A stretch of DNA of 64,000 nt from Streptomyces sp. NBC_01454 (lineage in GTDB: Bacteria > Actinomycetota > Actinomycetes > Streptomycetales > Streptomycetaceae): the NCBI RefSeq assembly GCF_036227565.1, contig NZ_CP109460.1:1674001-1738000 (forward strand), in the 5' to 3' direction. Under the pieces are notes generated by a model that made no database searches, was not told where the DNA came from, and worked only from the letters and a program-made list of their open reading frames with translations. Of the stretch, positions 7,787-17,223 are shown piece after piece; position 1 is the first letter of the stretch, and every line of letters begins with the position of its first letter. The position numbers and the translations under genes are program-made.

Positions 7787-8869
7787 ATGAGAATGACCGA
7801 CATATCGCTGGATTGGCTGGTTCCCGGAGCTCTGTTGCTGATCGGTGTGCCGGTGACCGCGGCGCTGGTGGTGCGGGGGCGGCGGGCGGCTGCGCGGTCT
7901 GCCGGGGACGACTCATGGGAGCGCAGCGAGGAGCGTCGGCGCCGCAAGGAGACCGTCTTCGCCTCGGCCTCCTATCTGCTGCTGTTCTGCTGTGCGGCGG
8001 TCGCCGCCGCACTGTCCTTCCACGGGCTGGTCGGCTTCGGCGTGCAGAACCTCAACCTCTCCGGGGGCTGGGAGTATCTGGTGCCGTTCGGGCTCGACGG
8101 CGCGGCGATGTTCTGCTCCGTGCTCGCCGTGCGGGAGGCCAGCCACGGCGACGCGGCGCTCGGCTCCCGGATGCTGGTGTGGACCTTCGCGGGCGCCGCC
8201 GCCTGGTTCAACTGGGTGCATGCGCCGCGCGGCCTGGACCATGCCGGTGCGCCGCAGTTCTTCGCCGGGATGTCGCTGTCGGCGGCGGTCCTCTTCGACC
8301 GGGCGCTGAAGCAGACCCGCCGGGCGGCGCTGCGCGAGCAGGGTCTGGTGCCGCGTCCGCTGCCGCAGATCCGGATCGTCCGCTGGCTGCGCGCGCCCCG
8401 GGAGACCTTTGCCGCCTGGTCGCTGATGCTGCTGGAGGGCGTACGCACGCTGGACGAGGCCGTCGAGGAGGTGCGCGAGGACCGGCGGCAGAGCGAGCAG
8501 AATCGTCTGCGCAGGCGTGAGCAGGGCAAGCTCGACCGGGCGAGGATCAAGGCCATCAACCGGCAGCACCGCAGCTGGGGCCGTGGCGGCCGGCAACTGG
8601 CGGTGACACAGGGGGCTTCGGCCACCGCGGAGGTGGCCGGCGCGGACCCGGCCATAGCCGGGGAGCCGGAGCTGCCGCTCGCCGGGGAGCCGTCGGCGCA
8701 GTCCCGTCCGGCGCTGAAGGCCGTGTCCGGCGCCGAGGCCGGGGGCGCCGAGGACGCTGCCGGTCCCCGGCGGACCGTCGATCTCACCGCCGAGGACGAT
8801 ACCCAGACGATTCCGCGTCTGGACTCCCTGGAGGAGAAGCTCGCCGAGATCGAACGGCAATTCGGCTGA
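7787..8869 (+). CDS. DUF2637 (Spd-like) membrane protein
   Basis: A 360-aa protein with an N-terminal membrane half and a soluble tail. Hydrophobic segments lie at about residues 10-30, 57-77, 95-118, 130-148 and 157-175. WFNWVHAP and FFAGMSLSAAVLFDRALK are typical of DUF2637, the family that includes the spread (SpdB-like) proteins of Streptomyces conjugative elements. Residues 175-270 are basic and partly coiled; 270-360 is Ala/Pro/Glu-rich and ends in the short charged helix LDSLEEKLAEIERQFG. No other transfer gene (FtsK-like TraB, relaxase) is nearby, so it is probably a chromosomal homologue. The start could also be the ATG two codons later. Confidence 0.82.
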   Translation: MRMTDISLDWLVPGALLLIGVPVTAALVVRGRRAAARSAGDDSWERSEERRRRKETVFASASYLLLFCCAAVAAALSFHGLVGFGVQNLNLSGGWEYLVPFGLDGAAMFCSVLAVREASHGDAALGSRMLVWTFAGAAAWFNWVHAPRGLDHAGAPQFFAGMSLSAAVLFDRALKQTRRAALREQGLVPRPLPQIRIVRWLRAPRETFAAWSLMLLEGVRTLDEAVEEVREDRRQSEQNRLRRREQGKLDRARIKAINRQHRSWGRGGRQLAVTQGASATAEVAGADPAIAGEPELPLAGEPSAQSRPALKAVSGAEAGGAEDAAGPRRTVDLTAEDDTQTIPRLDSLEEKLAEIERQFG

Positions 8870-8900
8870 CCGGTGGCGGACCGTACCGGCCGGCAGCCCC

Positions 8901-8953
8901 GGTCCGGGACAGTCCGGTCCGGGACAGTCCGGTCCGGGTCAGGCTGGTCCGCC
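8901..8953. repeat. Tandem 15-bp repeat, about 3.5 copies
   Basis: The unit GGTCCGGGACAGTCC occurs twice exactly, followed by one diverged and one partial copy. It lies between the convergent ends of the DUF2637 and HATPase genes and overlaps the last codons of the latter. It is probably slippage-derived spacer sequence. Confidence 0.75.
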
Positions 8954-9412
8954 GCCCAGCTCGAACCACACGCTCTTGCCGAGGCTCTCGGTGCGGATCC
9001 CCCAGGCATCGGCTAAGGAACGCACCAGCATCAGCCCGCGGCCGGAGGTCCCGTCCGTGGTCGGTGCGCGCGGCTCGGGGCGGCCGGGGACGAAGTCCCG
9101 GACCTCCACCCGCAGCCGGTCATCGACCCGGGCGGTGACGACGGCACCGCCCTCGGCGTGCACCAGGGCGTTGGTGACCAGCTCGCTGGTGAGCAGTGTG
9201 GCGACCTCCATGAGTTCGCCGCCGCCCGGTACCGTCCAGCGGCTCAGCAGCTGGCGCAGCTCCCGGCGGACCTCGCCGACCGCCTTCAGGTCCGCATGGC
9301 GCACCTTGCGCTCCAGCATGCCCGGCGCCCGCCCGGCACTTCCCCCGCTCCGGCTCCCCTCGACGTCCTGCTCTCCTCTGTCCCGTTCCTCGCGCCGCAC
9401 AGGCTGACGCAT
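8939..9412 (-). CDS. Orphan anti-sigma-type HATPase (RsbW/serine kinase-like ATP-binding protein)
   Basis: A 157-aa GHKL ATPase of the HATPase_c_2 type, common in Streptomyces as orphan regulators. The N-box is in LLTSELVTNALVHAEG, and the G2 box in GRGLMLVRSLADAWG. Relatives phosphorylate anti-anti-sigma factors or simply bind ATP, but no partner gene adjoins. The ATG at 9412 is preferred because GGGGGAG lies 5 bases upstream; longer in-frame starts (9493, 9652) lack this site and add low-complexity sequence. It is convergent with the DUF2637 gene and divergent from the mannosidase gene. Confidence 0.85.
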   Translation of the reverse strand: MRQPVRREERDRGEQDVEGSRSGGSAGRAPGMLERKVRHADLKAVGEVRRELRQLLSRWTVPGGGELMEVATLLTSELVTNALVHAEGGAVVTARVDDRLRVEVRDFVPGRPEPRAPTTDGTSGRGLMLVRSLADAWGIRTESLGKSVWFELGGGPA

Positions 9413-9678
9413 GCTCTCCCCCGCCCCCAACGAACTTCGGCGCTCTGCCTCGAACAGCCTCACGGTCAGCATGCCCATCGGATCAGCCGCCATGCTTCCG
9501 CCCGCGGGGTCACCGGTGCACGCCCCGCGCGCCGGGTGAGCCCCCCGTCTCCGCGTGGGTAAGCCTGACCAGAGCCCGTCGCGGAACCCCGGCCGGACCG
9601 GGTCGCGCCGGGGCGCCCCGGCCACCCGCCGGGGGGCGCACCCCCGGCGCACGGGGACAACGAGCGTGAGGAGCCGCT

Positions 9679-12600
9679 GTGCACGACGACCGACTGCTGG
9701 TGGAGGGGCGCCTGGAGCGGGCGCTGAGGCAGTTCATCCGGCCCGCGCAGTACGCGGCGCGGGTGCCGTTGCCGCTCTCGGTCTGGCATGCGCCGGGCGA
9801 GCCCGTTCCCGTGGGGGAGGCGCTGGCGGCGGCGTACGAACCGTTCACCGCCGGTGAGACGTGGGGACCGCCGTGGTCCACCAGCTGGTTCCGGCTGGCG
9901 GGCCGGGTGCCGCAGGAGTGGGCGGGGCGGCGGGTGGAGGCCGTGATCGATCCCGGCTTCAGCGGCGACGGGCCCGGTTTCCAGGCCGAGGGGATGGTCC
10001 ACGACGCCGACGGTGTACCGCTCAAGGGCATCCATCCGTACAACCGGCACGTTCCCGTCGGCAACCCGGTCAGCGGCGGTGAGGAGGTGCGGCTGCTGCT
10101 GGAGGCCGCGGCGAACCCGGCGGTGCTGCGGGACTTCTCCCCCACCGACCTCGGCGATGTCCGCACCGCGCCCCGTGCGCCCCTGTACCGCTTCGCCGGG
10201 GCGGATCTCGCGGTGCTCGACGAAACCGTCTGGCAGCTGATCCTCGACATCGAGGTGCTGTCCGAGCTGATGCACGAGCTGCCCGTCGACCGTCCGCGCC
10301 GGCACGAGATCCTGCGGGCCCTGGAGGACATGCTGGACGCGCTGGATCTGCACGACGTCGGCGGCACGGCGGCCGCGGGCCGGGCCGCGCTGGCGGAGGT
10401 GCTCGGCCGCCCGGCCGCGGCCAGCGCCCACCGCGTCTCGGCCGTCGGCCACGCCCACATCGACTCCGCCTGGCTGTGGCCGCTGCGCGAGACGGTGCGC
10501 AAGGCCTCCCGCACCTTCGCCAACGTCACCCAGCTCGCCGAGGACTACCCGGAGCTGGTGTTCGCCTGCTCCCAGGCGCAGCAGTACGCCTGGGTCAAGG
10601 AGCACCAGCCGCACCTGTGGGAGCGCATCAAGGAGGCCGTACGGGAGGGCAACTGGGCGCCGGTCGGCTCGATGTGGGTGGAGTCCGACGCCAATATGCC
10701 CGGCGGTGAGGCGCTGGCCCGGCAGCTCGTGCACGGCAAGCGGTTCTTCCTCCAGGAGCTGGGGGTGGAGACCGAGGAGATCTGGCTGCCGGACTCGTTC
10801 GGCTACACCGCCGCCTTCCCGCAGCTGGCGCGGCTGGCCGGGGTGAAGTGGTTCCTGACGCAGAAGCTGTCGTGGAACCAGACCGACCGGATGCCGCACC
10901 ACACCTTCTGGTGGGAGGGCATCGACGGCACCCGCGTCTTCACCCACTTCCCGCCGGTCGACACCTACAACTCCGGTCTGCACGCTGCCGAACTCGCCCA
11001 CGCGGAGCGGAACTTCGCCGACAAGGGCCGCGCCACCCGCTCCCTGGTGCCGTTCGGCTGGGGCGACGGGGGCGGCGGGCCGACCCGCGAGATGCTGGAG
11101 CGGGCCCGGCGGCTGCGCTCGCTGGAGGGCTCACCGCGGGTGGAGGTCGAGCCGCCGGAGCGCTTCTTCGAGGCCGCGCACGAGGAGTACGGGGCGGCGG
11201 CGCCGGTCTGGTCGGGTGAGCTGTACCTCCAGTTCCACCGCGGCACGTACACCTCGCAGGCGAAGACCAAACAGGGCAACCGGCGCAGTGAACATCTGCT
11301 GCGCGAGGCGGAGTTGTGGGCCGCGACGGCCGCCGTGCGGGCGGGCGAGGGTGGCGCAGGGGCGGACGGGGAAGCGGCGCGGTCGGATGGGGACGCCGCG
11401 TACCGCTACCCGTACGAGGCGCTCGACCGGCTGTGGAAGACCGTCCTGCTGCACCAGTTCCATGACATCCTGCCGGGCTCGTCCATCGCCTGGGTGCATC
11501 GCGAGGCCCGTGACACCTATGCGGTGGTCGAGGCCGAACTCACCGGGATCATCGAGGCGGCCATCGGCGCGCTGGGCGGGGCGGGAGCGGGGAGCGCCGG
11601 TCCGCCGACGGTGTTCAACGCCTCGCCCTACGACCGGCACGAGATCGTCGAACTGCCCGCGACCGCCCCGGACGCGGGCGGGCAGTCCGCCGTCGCGGTC
11701 CATGTCCCCGCGCTGGGCTCGGCCGTCGTCCGCCCGCCCGCTCCGGACTCGCTCACCCAGCCCAGCCCCCACTCCCCCACCCAACCCAGCCGCCACTCCC
11801 CCACCCCGCCCCCAACGCCCGTCCGTACCGAGACCGGCCCCGACGGCGGTCTGACCCTCGACAACGGGCTGCTGCGGGTGCGGCTCGACACCGACGGGCT
11901 GCTGGTGTCCGTGTTCGATCTGCACGCCGGGCGCGAGGTCCTGGCGCCGGGCGCCCGCGGCAATCTGCTCCAGCTGCACCCCGACCACCCCAACCAGTAC
12001 GACGCCTGGGACCTCGACCGGCACTACCGCAACCGGCACACCGATCTGACCGACGCCGAGTCCGTCGAGCTCGCCGCGGCCGGGCCACTGTCCGCGACGG
12101 CACGGGTGACCAGGGCGTTCGGCGCGTCCCGGATCGGGCAGGAGCTGACCCTGCGGGCCGGCTCGCACCGCCTGGACATCCGCACCGACATCGACTGGCA
12201 CGAGTCGGAGAAGGTCCTCAAGGCCGCCTTCCCGCTGGACGTGCACGCCGAACGGTCCACCGCCGAGGTGCAGTTCGGCCACGTACACCGCCCCACCCAC
12301 ACCAACACCAGCTGGGACGCGGCCCGTTTCGAGATCTGCGCGCACCGCTGGCTGCGGGTCGCCGAGCCCGGCTACGGCGTGGCGCTGCTCAACGACTCGA
12401 CGTACGGCCATGACGTCACCCGCTCCCCGCACGCCGAGGGCCTGGGCACGACGGTGCGGCTGACCCTGCTGCGCGCCCCGCACAGCCCCGACCCCGAGAC
12501 CGACCAGGGCACCCACCGCTTCACCTATGCGCTGCTGCCGGGCGCCGGGACCGGCGAGGCCGTCGCCGAGGGCCTGGCCCTCAACCTCCCCCTGCGCACC

Positions 12601-12903
12601 GCCGCCACCCCGCCCGTCGCGCCGCTGATCCGCGTCGACCACCCGGCCCTGACCGTGGAGTCGGTCAAGCTCGCCGAGGACCGCAGCGGCGATGTGGTGG
12701 TGCGGCTGTACGAATCCCAGGGCGGGCGCGCGAGCGGCACTCTCTCCCCCGGCTTCGCCGTCGAACGGGCCACCGTCACCGACCTGTTGGAGCGTCCGCT
12801 GCACCGGGAGGAGGAGGGGCCGACCGCCGATCTGACGGTCGAGCTGCGGCCGTTCCAGATCCTGACGCTGCGGCTGCGCCCCCAGCACCCACCGGCCGGC
12901 TGA
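9679..12903 (+). CDS. Alpha-mannosidase, glycoside hydrolase family 38
   Basis: A 1074-aa retaining exo-alpha-mannosidase. Residues 1-240 form an N-terminal beta domain. The GH38 catalytic domain starts with GHAHIDSAWLWPLRET (zinc ligands His258/Asp260-262 region) and contains LPDSFGY with the likely nucleophile Asp372. The middle domain has YTSQAKTKQGNR and VLLHQFHDILPGSS. A Pro/Ser/Thr-rich linker at about 690-715 leads to the C-terminal beta-sandwich domains. No signal peptide or membrane helix is seen, so it is probably cytoplasmic and may recycle mannosides or glycan fragments. The start is GTG with GAGGAG 6 bases before it. It appears monocistronic and meets the poxB gene tail to tail with a 13-base gap. 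Confidence 0.95.
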   Translation: MHDDRLLVEGRLERALRQFIRPAQYAARVPLPLSVWHAPGEPVPVGEALAAAYEPFTAGETWGPPWSTSWFRLAGRVPQEWAGRRVEAVIDPGFSGDGPGFQAEGMVHDADGVPLKGIHPYNRHVPVGNPVSGGEEVRLLLEAAANPAVLRDFSPTDLGDVRTAPRAPLYRFAGADLAVLDETVWQLILDIEVLSELMHELPVDRPRRHEILRALEDMLDALDLHDVGGTAAAGRAALAEVLGRPAAASAHRVSAVGHAHIDSAWLWPLRETVRKASRTFANVTQLAEDYPELVFACSQAQQYAWVKEHQPHLWERIKEAVREGNWAPVGSMWVESDANMPGGEALARQLVHGKRFFLQELGVETEEIWLPDSFGYTAAFPQLARLAGVKWFLTQKLSWNQTDRMPHHTFWWEGIDGTRVFTHFPPVDTYNSGLHAAELAHAERNFADKGRATRSLVPFGWGDGGGGPTREMLERARRLRSLEGSPRVEVEPPERFFEAAHEEYGAAAPVWSGELYLQFHRGTYTSQAKTKQGNRRSEHLLREAELWAATAAVRAGEGGAGADGEAARSDGDAAYRYPYEALDRLWKTVLLHQFHDILPGSSIAWVHREARDTYAVVEAELTGIIEAAIGALGGAGAGSAGPPTVFNASPYDRHEIVELPATAPDAGGQSAVAVHVPALGSAVVRPPAPDSLTQPSPHSPTQPSRHSPTPPPTPVRTETGPDGGLTLDNGLLRVRLDTDGLLVSVFDLHAGREVLAPGARGNLLQLHPDHPNQYDAWDLDRHYRNRHTDLTDAESVELAAAGPLSATARVTRAFGASRIGQELTLRAGSHRLDIRTDIDWHESEKVLKAAFPLDVHAERSTAEVQFGHVHRPTHTNTSWDAARFEICAHRWLRVAEPGYGVALLNDSTYGHDVTRSPHAEGLGTTVRLTLLRAPHSPDPETDQGTHRFTYALLPGAGTGEAVAEGLALNLPLRTAATPPVAPLIRVDHPALTVESVKLAEDRSGDVVVRLYESQGGRASGTLSPGFAVERATVTDLLERPLHREEEGPTADLTVELRPFQILTLRLRPQHPPAG

Positions 12904-12916
12904 CCGCACCCGTCGG

Positions 12917-14665
12917 CTACATGCGGGGGATGTTGCGCAGGTTGGAGCGGGCCATCTGCAGCATCCGGCCGACCCCGCCGTCCAGCACGATCTTGCCGGC
13001 CGACAGCGCGAAGCCGGAGACCATCTCCGCGCTGATCTTCGGCGGGATCGACAGGGCGTTGGGGTCGGTGACGATGTCGACCAGTGCCGGGCCCTTGTGC
13101 CGGAAGGCCTCGCGCAGTGCGCCGCGTACCTGTTTGGGCTTCTCCACCCGGATGCCGTGGGCCCCGGCCGCGCGGGCGATGGCCGCGAAGTCCGGGTTGT
13201 GGTTGGTGGTGCCGTACGACGGCAGGCCGGAGACCAGCATCTCCAGTTCCACCATGCCCAGCGCGGAGTTGTTGAACAGCACGACCTTCACCGGCAGGTC
13301 GTACTGGACCAGGGTGAGGAAGTCGCCCATCAGCATGGAGAACCCGCCGTCGCCCGACATGGAGACGACCTGCCGGTCGCGGTTGATGAACTGGGCGCCG
13401 ATCGCCTGCGGCAGCGCGTTGGCCATCGAGCCGTGGCTGAACGAACCGATCACCCGGCGGCGGCCGTTGGGGCTGAGATAGCGGGCGGCCCAGACATTGC
13501 ACATCCCGGTGTCAACGGTGAAGACCGCGTCGTCGGCGGCCTCCTCGTCCAGGATGGAGGCGACGTACTCCGGGTGGATCGGGGTGTGTTTCTCGACCTT
13601 GCGGGTGTAGGCCTTGACCACGCCCTCCAGCGCGTCGGCGTGCTTCTTCAGCATCCGGTCCAGGAACGTGCGGTCCGTCTTGGGCCGGACCTTCGGGGTC
13701 AGGCAGCGCAGCGTCTCGCGGACATCACCCCAGACCGCCAGGTCGAGCTTGGAGCGGCGGCCCAGGTGTTCGGGCCGGACGTCGACCTGGACGATCTTGA
13801 CGTCGTCCTCGTCGGGCAGGAACGCGTTGTACGGGAAGTCCGTGCCGAGCAGGATCAGCAGATCGCACTCATGGGTGGCCTCATAGGCCGCGCCGTAGCC
13901 CAGCAGCCCGCTCATGCCCACGTCGTAGGGGTTGTCGTACTGGATCCACTCCTTGCCGCGCAGCGCATGGCCGACCGGGGACTTCACCCGCTCGGCGAAC
14001 TGCATGACCTCGGCGTGGGCGCCCGCGGTGCCGCTGCCGCAGAACAGCGTGACCTTCCGGGCCTCGTCGATCATCCGGGCGAACGTGTCGATCTCGGCGT
14101 CCCCGGGGCGCACGGACGGGCGGGAGGTGACCAGCGCATGTTCGATGGCCCGCTCGGGGGCCTGCTCGGCGGCGATGTCGCCGGGGAGGGAGACCACCGA
14201 GACGCCGCGCTGCCCGATGGCGTGCTGGATCGCGGTCTGCAGCACCCGGGGCATCTGCTTCGTGCTGGAGATCAGTTCGCTGTAGTGGCTGCACTCGGTG
14301 AACAGCCGGTCGGGGTGGGTCTCCTGGAAGAAGGTGGTGCCGATCTCGCTGGAGGGGATGTGGGAGGCCAGCGCGAGGACCGGGGCCATGGAGCGGTGGG
14401 CGTCGTAGAGGCCGTTGATGAGGTGCAGATTGCCGGGGCCGCAGGACCCGGCACAAGCCGCGAGCGAGCCGGTGAGCTGCGCTTCCGCCCCGGCGGCGAA
14501 GGCCGCGACCTCCTCGTGGCGGACCTGGATCCAGTCGATCGCGGAGTTGCGGCGGATGGCGTCCACCACCGGGTTCAGACTGTCGCCGACGACGCCGTAG
14601 AGCCGCTGCACCCCCGCCCGCACAAGGATGTCCACGAACTGCTCGGCCACGGTCTGCTTCGCCAT
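12917..14665 (-). CDS. poxB: Pyruvate dehydrogenase (quinone), ThDP/FAD dependent
   Basis: A 582-aa PoxB-type enzyme that oxidatively decarboxylates pyruvate to acetate and CO2 and passes electrons to membrane quinone. The three domains of this family are in order: PYR domain with the catalytic Glu in VRHEEVAAFAAG, central FAD domain (CGSGTAGAHAEV, LLILLGTDFPYN), and PP domain with the Mg-ThDP motif GDGGFSMLMGDF ending in NNSALG. It closes with DGGVGRMLQMARSNLRNIP, a basic helix in the place of the E. coli PoxB membrane-binding tail. The ATG has AAGGAG 10 bases upstream. A much longer frame to 15535 overlaps the PP2C gene and is spurious. Confidence 0.94.
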   Translation of the reverse strand: MAKQTVAEQFVDILVRAGVQRLYGVVGDSLNPVVDAIRRNSAIDWIQVRHEEVAAFAAGAEAQLTGSLAACAGSCGPGNLHLINGLYDAHRSMAPVLALASHIPSSEIGTTFFQETHPDRLFTECSHYSELISSTKQMPRVLQTAIQHAIGQRGVSVVSLPGDIAAEQAPERAIEHALVTSRPSVRPGDAEIDTFARMIDEARKVTLFCGSGTAGAHAEVMQFAERVKSPVGHALRGKEWIQYDNPYDVGMSGLLGYGAAYEATHECDLLILLGTDFPYNAFLPDEDDVKIVQVDVRPEHLGRRSKLDLAVWGDVRETLRCLTPKVRPKTDRTFLDRMLKKHADALEGVVKAYTRKVEKHTPIHPEYVASILDEEAADDAVFTVDTGMCNVWAARYLSPNGRRRVIGSFSHGSMANALPQAIGAQFINRDRQVVSMSGDGGFSMLMGDFLTLVQYDLPVKVVLFNNSALGMVELEMLVSGLPSYGTTNHNPDFAAIARAAGAHGIRVEKPKQVRGALREAFRHKGPALVDIVTDPNALSIPPKISAEMVSGFALSAGKIVLDGGVGRMLQMARSNLRNIPRM

Positions 14666-14792
14666 GTCGCTGCCGCTCCTTCGACGGGTGGGTGGCTGCT
14701 GGGTCCGCTTCCCATGAACCCATGCGCCGTCCCGGGGCGCCTCCGCTGGGCGTCGGCCTCCGGGCCGTTCCGGGTAGCCCGCATGCCCCCTG

Positions 14793-16358
14793 CTACGACT
14801 CCCACACCCCGACGGCCGTACGGTCCTTCGGATAGCCCTCGACGCGCAGTTGGGCGGCGGTGAGGAAGTCCGCGAGTCCCGGCGGCCCGGGGGCGGACCA
14901 CTCGGCGGCCAGCCGGGCGGCGAACGCGGGCTCCTGCTGGAGCGGTTCCGCGAATCCGGCGCTGCACAGCAGCAGCATGTCCCCCGGACGGGCGAAGGCG
15001 GTCCGGAAGAGGAACGGTTCGGTCCGCGCCCGGGTCCCGTCCGGACGCCGGCCGGCGGCGAGTAGGGGCATGTCGCCCGGGTCCGCCGGGGCGTGCCGCG
15101 GCAGGTGGTCCAGCGCGGCGGGCTCCAGGTCCTGCCAGGCGCCGTCCCGCAGCCGGAAGAGGCCGCCTGTGCCGACCCCGAAGAACACCCGGGTGCGGCA
15201 CTCCGGGTCGGCGGGCAGCAGCAGACAGCGCAGCGCGGCCGGGTACCGCTCCGGCGGCAGGCCCCGCTCCTCCGCCCGGGCGCGCAGCTGGCCGTAACTG
15301 CGGTCGGTGAGCCGCTGCAGGCCGGATTTGAGGGCGTCGCGCTGGTCGGTCCGGATGTCCTCGGCCAGTCGGGTGCAGATGCGGCCGACCGCGCCGCCGA
15401 TCCAGGCGCAGGCGTCGCGGGCCGCACGCGGGGCGCCTTCGCCGGCCGGCGGACCGGTGGCGACGGCGACCAGGAGCAGCGCGTGCCGGCCGGACCCGAA
15501 GCGGACGGTGAGCAGCGCGTCGCGGCGGACGTCACCGCGGTGGCGGGCCAGATCGCCGCGGCGGGAGGCGGCGCGCAGGGTCAGGGAGCCGTAACGGGCG
15601 CCGTCCAGCGCGGTGTCGGGTACCAGCTCGTCGAGGGCGGCGGGGTCGGCGGCGGGGAGGGTGCCGGGCTCGGGGCTGTACCGGGTCGGCTCGGGGCCGG
15701 TGAGGGCGTCTCCGGTCGAGGCGACTCCGGTGGGGGCGTCTCCGGTCGGCCGGTAGCCGGCGGTGTCAGCGCCCCCCGGCTCGTAGCCGCCGGGTGCGTA
15801 ACCCTTCGGCTCGTCACCGTTCGGTGCGCTTCCGCCGGGCTCGGGCGTCACCGGCTCGTGCCTGCGCGGGGCCGGGGCGGGCCGGCGGGGGGCTGCCGGG
15901 CGCGAGCCGGGTCCGGTGGCCTGGAGCGGGATCGGGGCCGACGGGGTGGGCGAGGCGGGCGGGGGTGGTGACGCGGACCGGCCGGGTGGCTCCCCGGCGG
16001 CCGGATCCGGCCGCTCCGGCGTGTCCCCGGTGGCCGGCTCCGCCCGGCCCGGCGTGTCCCCAGTGGCCGGCTCGGCCCACCGTGGCGGCTCCTGGGGAGG
16101 CACGGTATCCATCCTCCGGGGTGGTTGCGCCGGGGGCGGCTCCGCCCTCCCGGACCGCCGGCGGGGCGCCCGGTCCGCCCGTCCCGGCGCCGCCACCGCC
16201 CGTAACGCCGACGCGACCCGGTCGTCGAGGGTGTCCGGGGCGTCGGACGCCCCGGTGTCGCCCACCGCGCCCCCGCCCCCGCCACCGCTGCCGCCGTCGC
16301 CGTACAACCGCCGCCACCAGTCGTCCTCGTGGCCGCGCCCGGTCCCCTGCTGCTTCAT
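14793..16358 (-). CDS. PP2C-domain protein, probable pseudophosphatase
   Basis: A 521-aa protein with a long Pro/Gly/Ala-rich N-terminal half (about residues 30-235, with many PGGYEPGG-like and PTGDAPTG-like repeats) and a C-terminal PP2C fold. The fold is recognisable from YGSLTLRAASRRGD, FGVGTGGLFRLRDG and PGDMLLLCSAGFAEPL. The metal-binding aspartates look replaced: the VADGMGG position reads VAVATGP, the CSDG position reads CSAG, and the final DD position reads KDRTAV. Catalysis is therefore unlikely, and a binding or scaffold role is inferred. No membrane segment is seen. The ATG at 16358 begins MKQQGTGRGHEDDWW; an upstream GTG at 16508 adds unrelated Arg/Pro-rich sequence. Confidence 0.82.
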   Translation of the reverse strand: MKQQGTGRGHEDDWWRRLYGDGGSGGGGGGAVGDTGASDAPDTLDDRVASALRAVAAPGRADRAPRRRSGRAEPPPAQPPRRMDTVPPQEPPRWAEPATGDTPGRAEPATGDTPERPDPAAGEPPGRSASPPPPASPTPSAPIPLQATGPGSRPAAPRRPAPAPRRHEPVTPEPGGSAPNGDEPKGYAPGGYEPGGADTAGYRPTGDAPTGVASTGDALTGPEPTRYSPEPGTLPAADPAALDELVPDTALDGARYGSLTLRAASRRGDLARHRGDVRRDALLTVRFGSGRHALLLVAVATGPPAGEGAPRAARDACAWIGGAVGRICTRLAEDIRTDQRDALKSGLQRLTDRSYGQLRARAEERGLPPERYPAALRCLLLPADPECRTRVFFGVGTGGLFRLRDGAWQDLEPAALDHLPRHAPADPGDMPLLAAGRRPDGTRARTEPFLFRTAFARPGDMLLLCSAGFAEPLQQEPAFAARLAAEWSAPGPPGLADFLTAAQLRVEGYPKDRTAVGVWES

Positions 16359-16740
16359 GGACCGTATTGTCCCCGGACGGCCACGGCTCAGACAGGGCGC
16401 GAAAGAGCGTTCCCCCGTGGGGGGCACGGGGCGGCGCGGCCTTGATCGGGGCAGCCGGGGGGATCCGGCGGCGTCCCGCTGCGGGCCGTCGAAGTCCCGC
16501 GGGCGCACGGCACGTTACGGCCGGCGCGGGCGCGCGGGCCCCGCCGAGCACCCCGCCCGGGGGTCCGCCGGCAAGCGCTTCCGGGCCGCGTCCGGCACGC
16601 TGGGCCCATGAGAGCGTGCAGCGGACGGGCCGTCACGGGGCCCGCGCCCGCCGGGAGTGAGGCCGGCGGGTGAGTGCGGGCGGCGAGCGGGCCGGGAGGC
16701 GCGCCGCGCCCCGTGACGGCGGGCGGGGCGGGGCCGGCGC
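16359..16740. other. Divergent intergenic region, very G/C-rich
   Basis: The roughly 380 bases between the divergent PP2C-like and DUF456 genes hold no frame with recognisable motifs. The sequence is extremely G/C-rich and simple in places. No promoter can be named. Confidence 0.4.
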
Positions 16741-17223
16741 ATGAATGTGTGGCAGCTGGTGGCGGTCGGCCTGGTCATGCTGCTCGGGCTGCTCGGGGTG
16801 CTGGTGCCCGGCATCCCCGGGCCGCTGATCGTCTGGGCGGGCGCGATGTGGTGGGCGCTGTCCGAGAAGTCCGGCCTGGCCTGGACGGTGCTCATGGGCG
16901 CCACCGCCGTCCTGCTCCTCAACCAGGTGGTGAAGTGGCTGCTGCCGCCCCGCACTCCGCGGGCCGCGGGCGCGCCGTACCGGACCCTGTTCCTGGCGGG
17001 GGTGGCCGGCATCGTGGGGTTCTTCGTGGTCCCGGTCCTGGGGTGCCCGCTGGGCGCCGTCGGCGGTCTCTACCTGCTGGAACGGGTCCGGCTCGGCGGC
17101 CACGGCGAGGCCTGGGCCTCGACCCGTACGGCGCTGCGCGCCACCGGCCTGAGCGTGCTGGTCGAACTGTTCGCCTGCCTGCTGGTCGCCGGCGCCTGGG
17201 CCGGGGCGGTGGCGGCGGGCTGA
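16741..17223 (+). CDS. DUF456 membrane protein
   Basis: A 160-aa integral membrane protein. Hydrophobic segments lie at about residues 5-30, 34-65 (interrupted), 83-112 and 133-158. The opening VGLVMLLGLLGVLVPGIPGPLIVWAGAMWWAL and the glycine-rich GVAGIVGFFVVPVLGCPLGAVGG segment are the DUF456 signature. No function is established. It is convergent with rsgA and probably ends at the shared hairpin. Confidence 0.85.
   Translation: MNVWQLVAVGLVMLLGLLGVLVPGIPGPLIVWAGAMWWALSEKSGLAWTVLMGATAVLLLNQVVKWLLPPRTPRAAGAPYRTLFLAGVAGIVGFFVVPVLGCPLGAVGGLYLLERVRLGGHGEAWASTRTALRATGLSVLVELFACLLVAGAWAGAVAAG

Noticed and set aside
7787..8869. Conjugative element around the DUF2637 (Spd-like) gene
   Set aside because: No TraB-type translocase, relaxase, replication gene, att repeat or integrase adjoins. 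Flanking genes look chromosomal.
12917..15535. An 872-codon frame as one protein including PoxB
   Set aside because: The N-terminal 290 residues are antisense-like and out of frame with the PP2C-like gene there. PoxB starts at 14665 with its own binding site.
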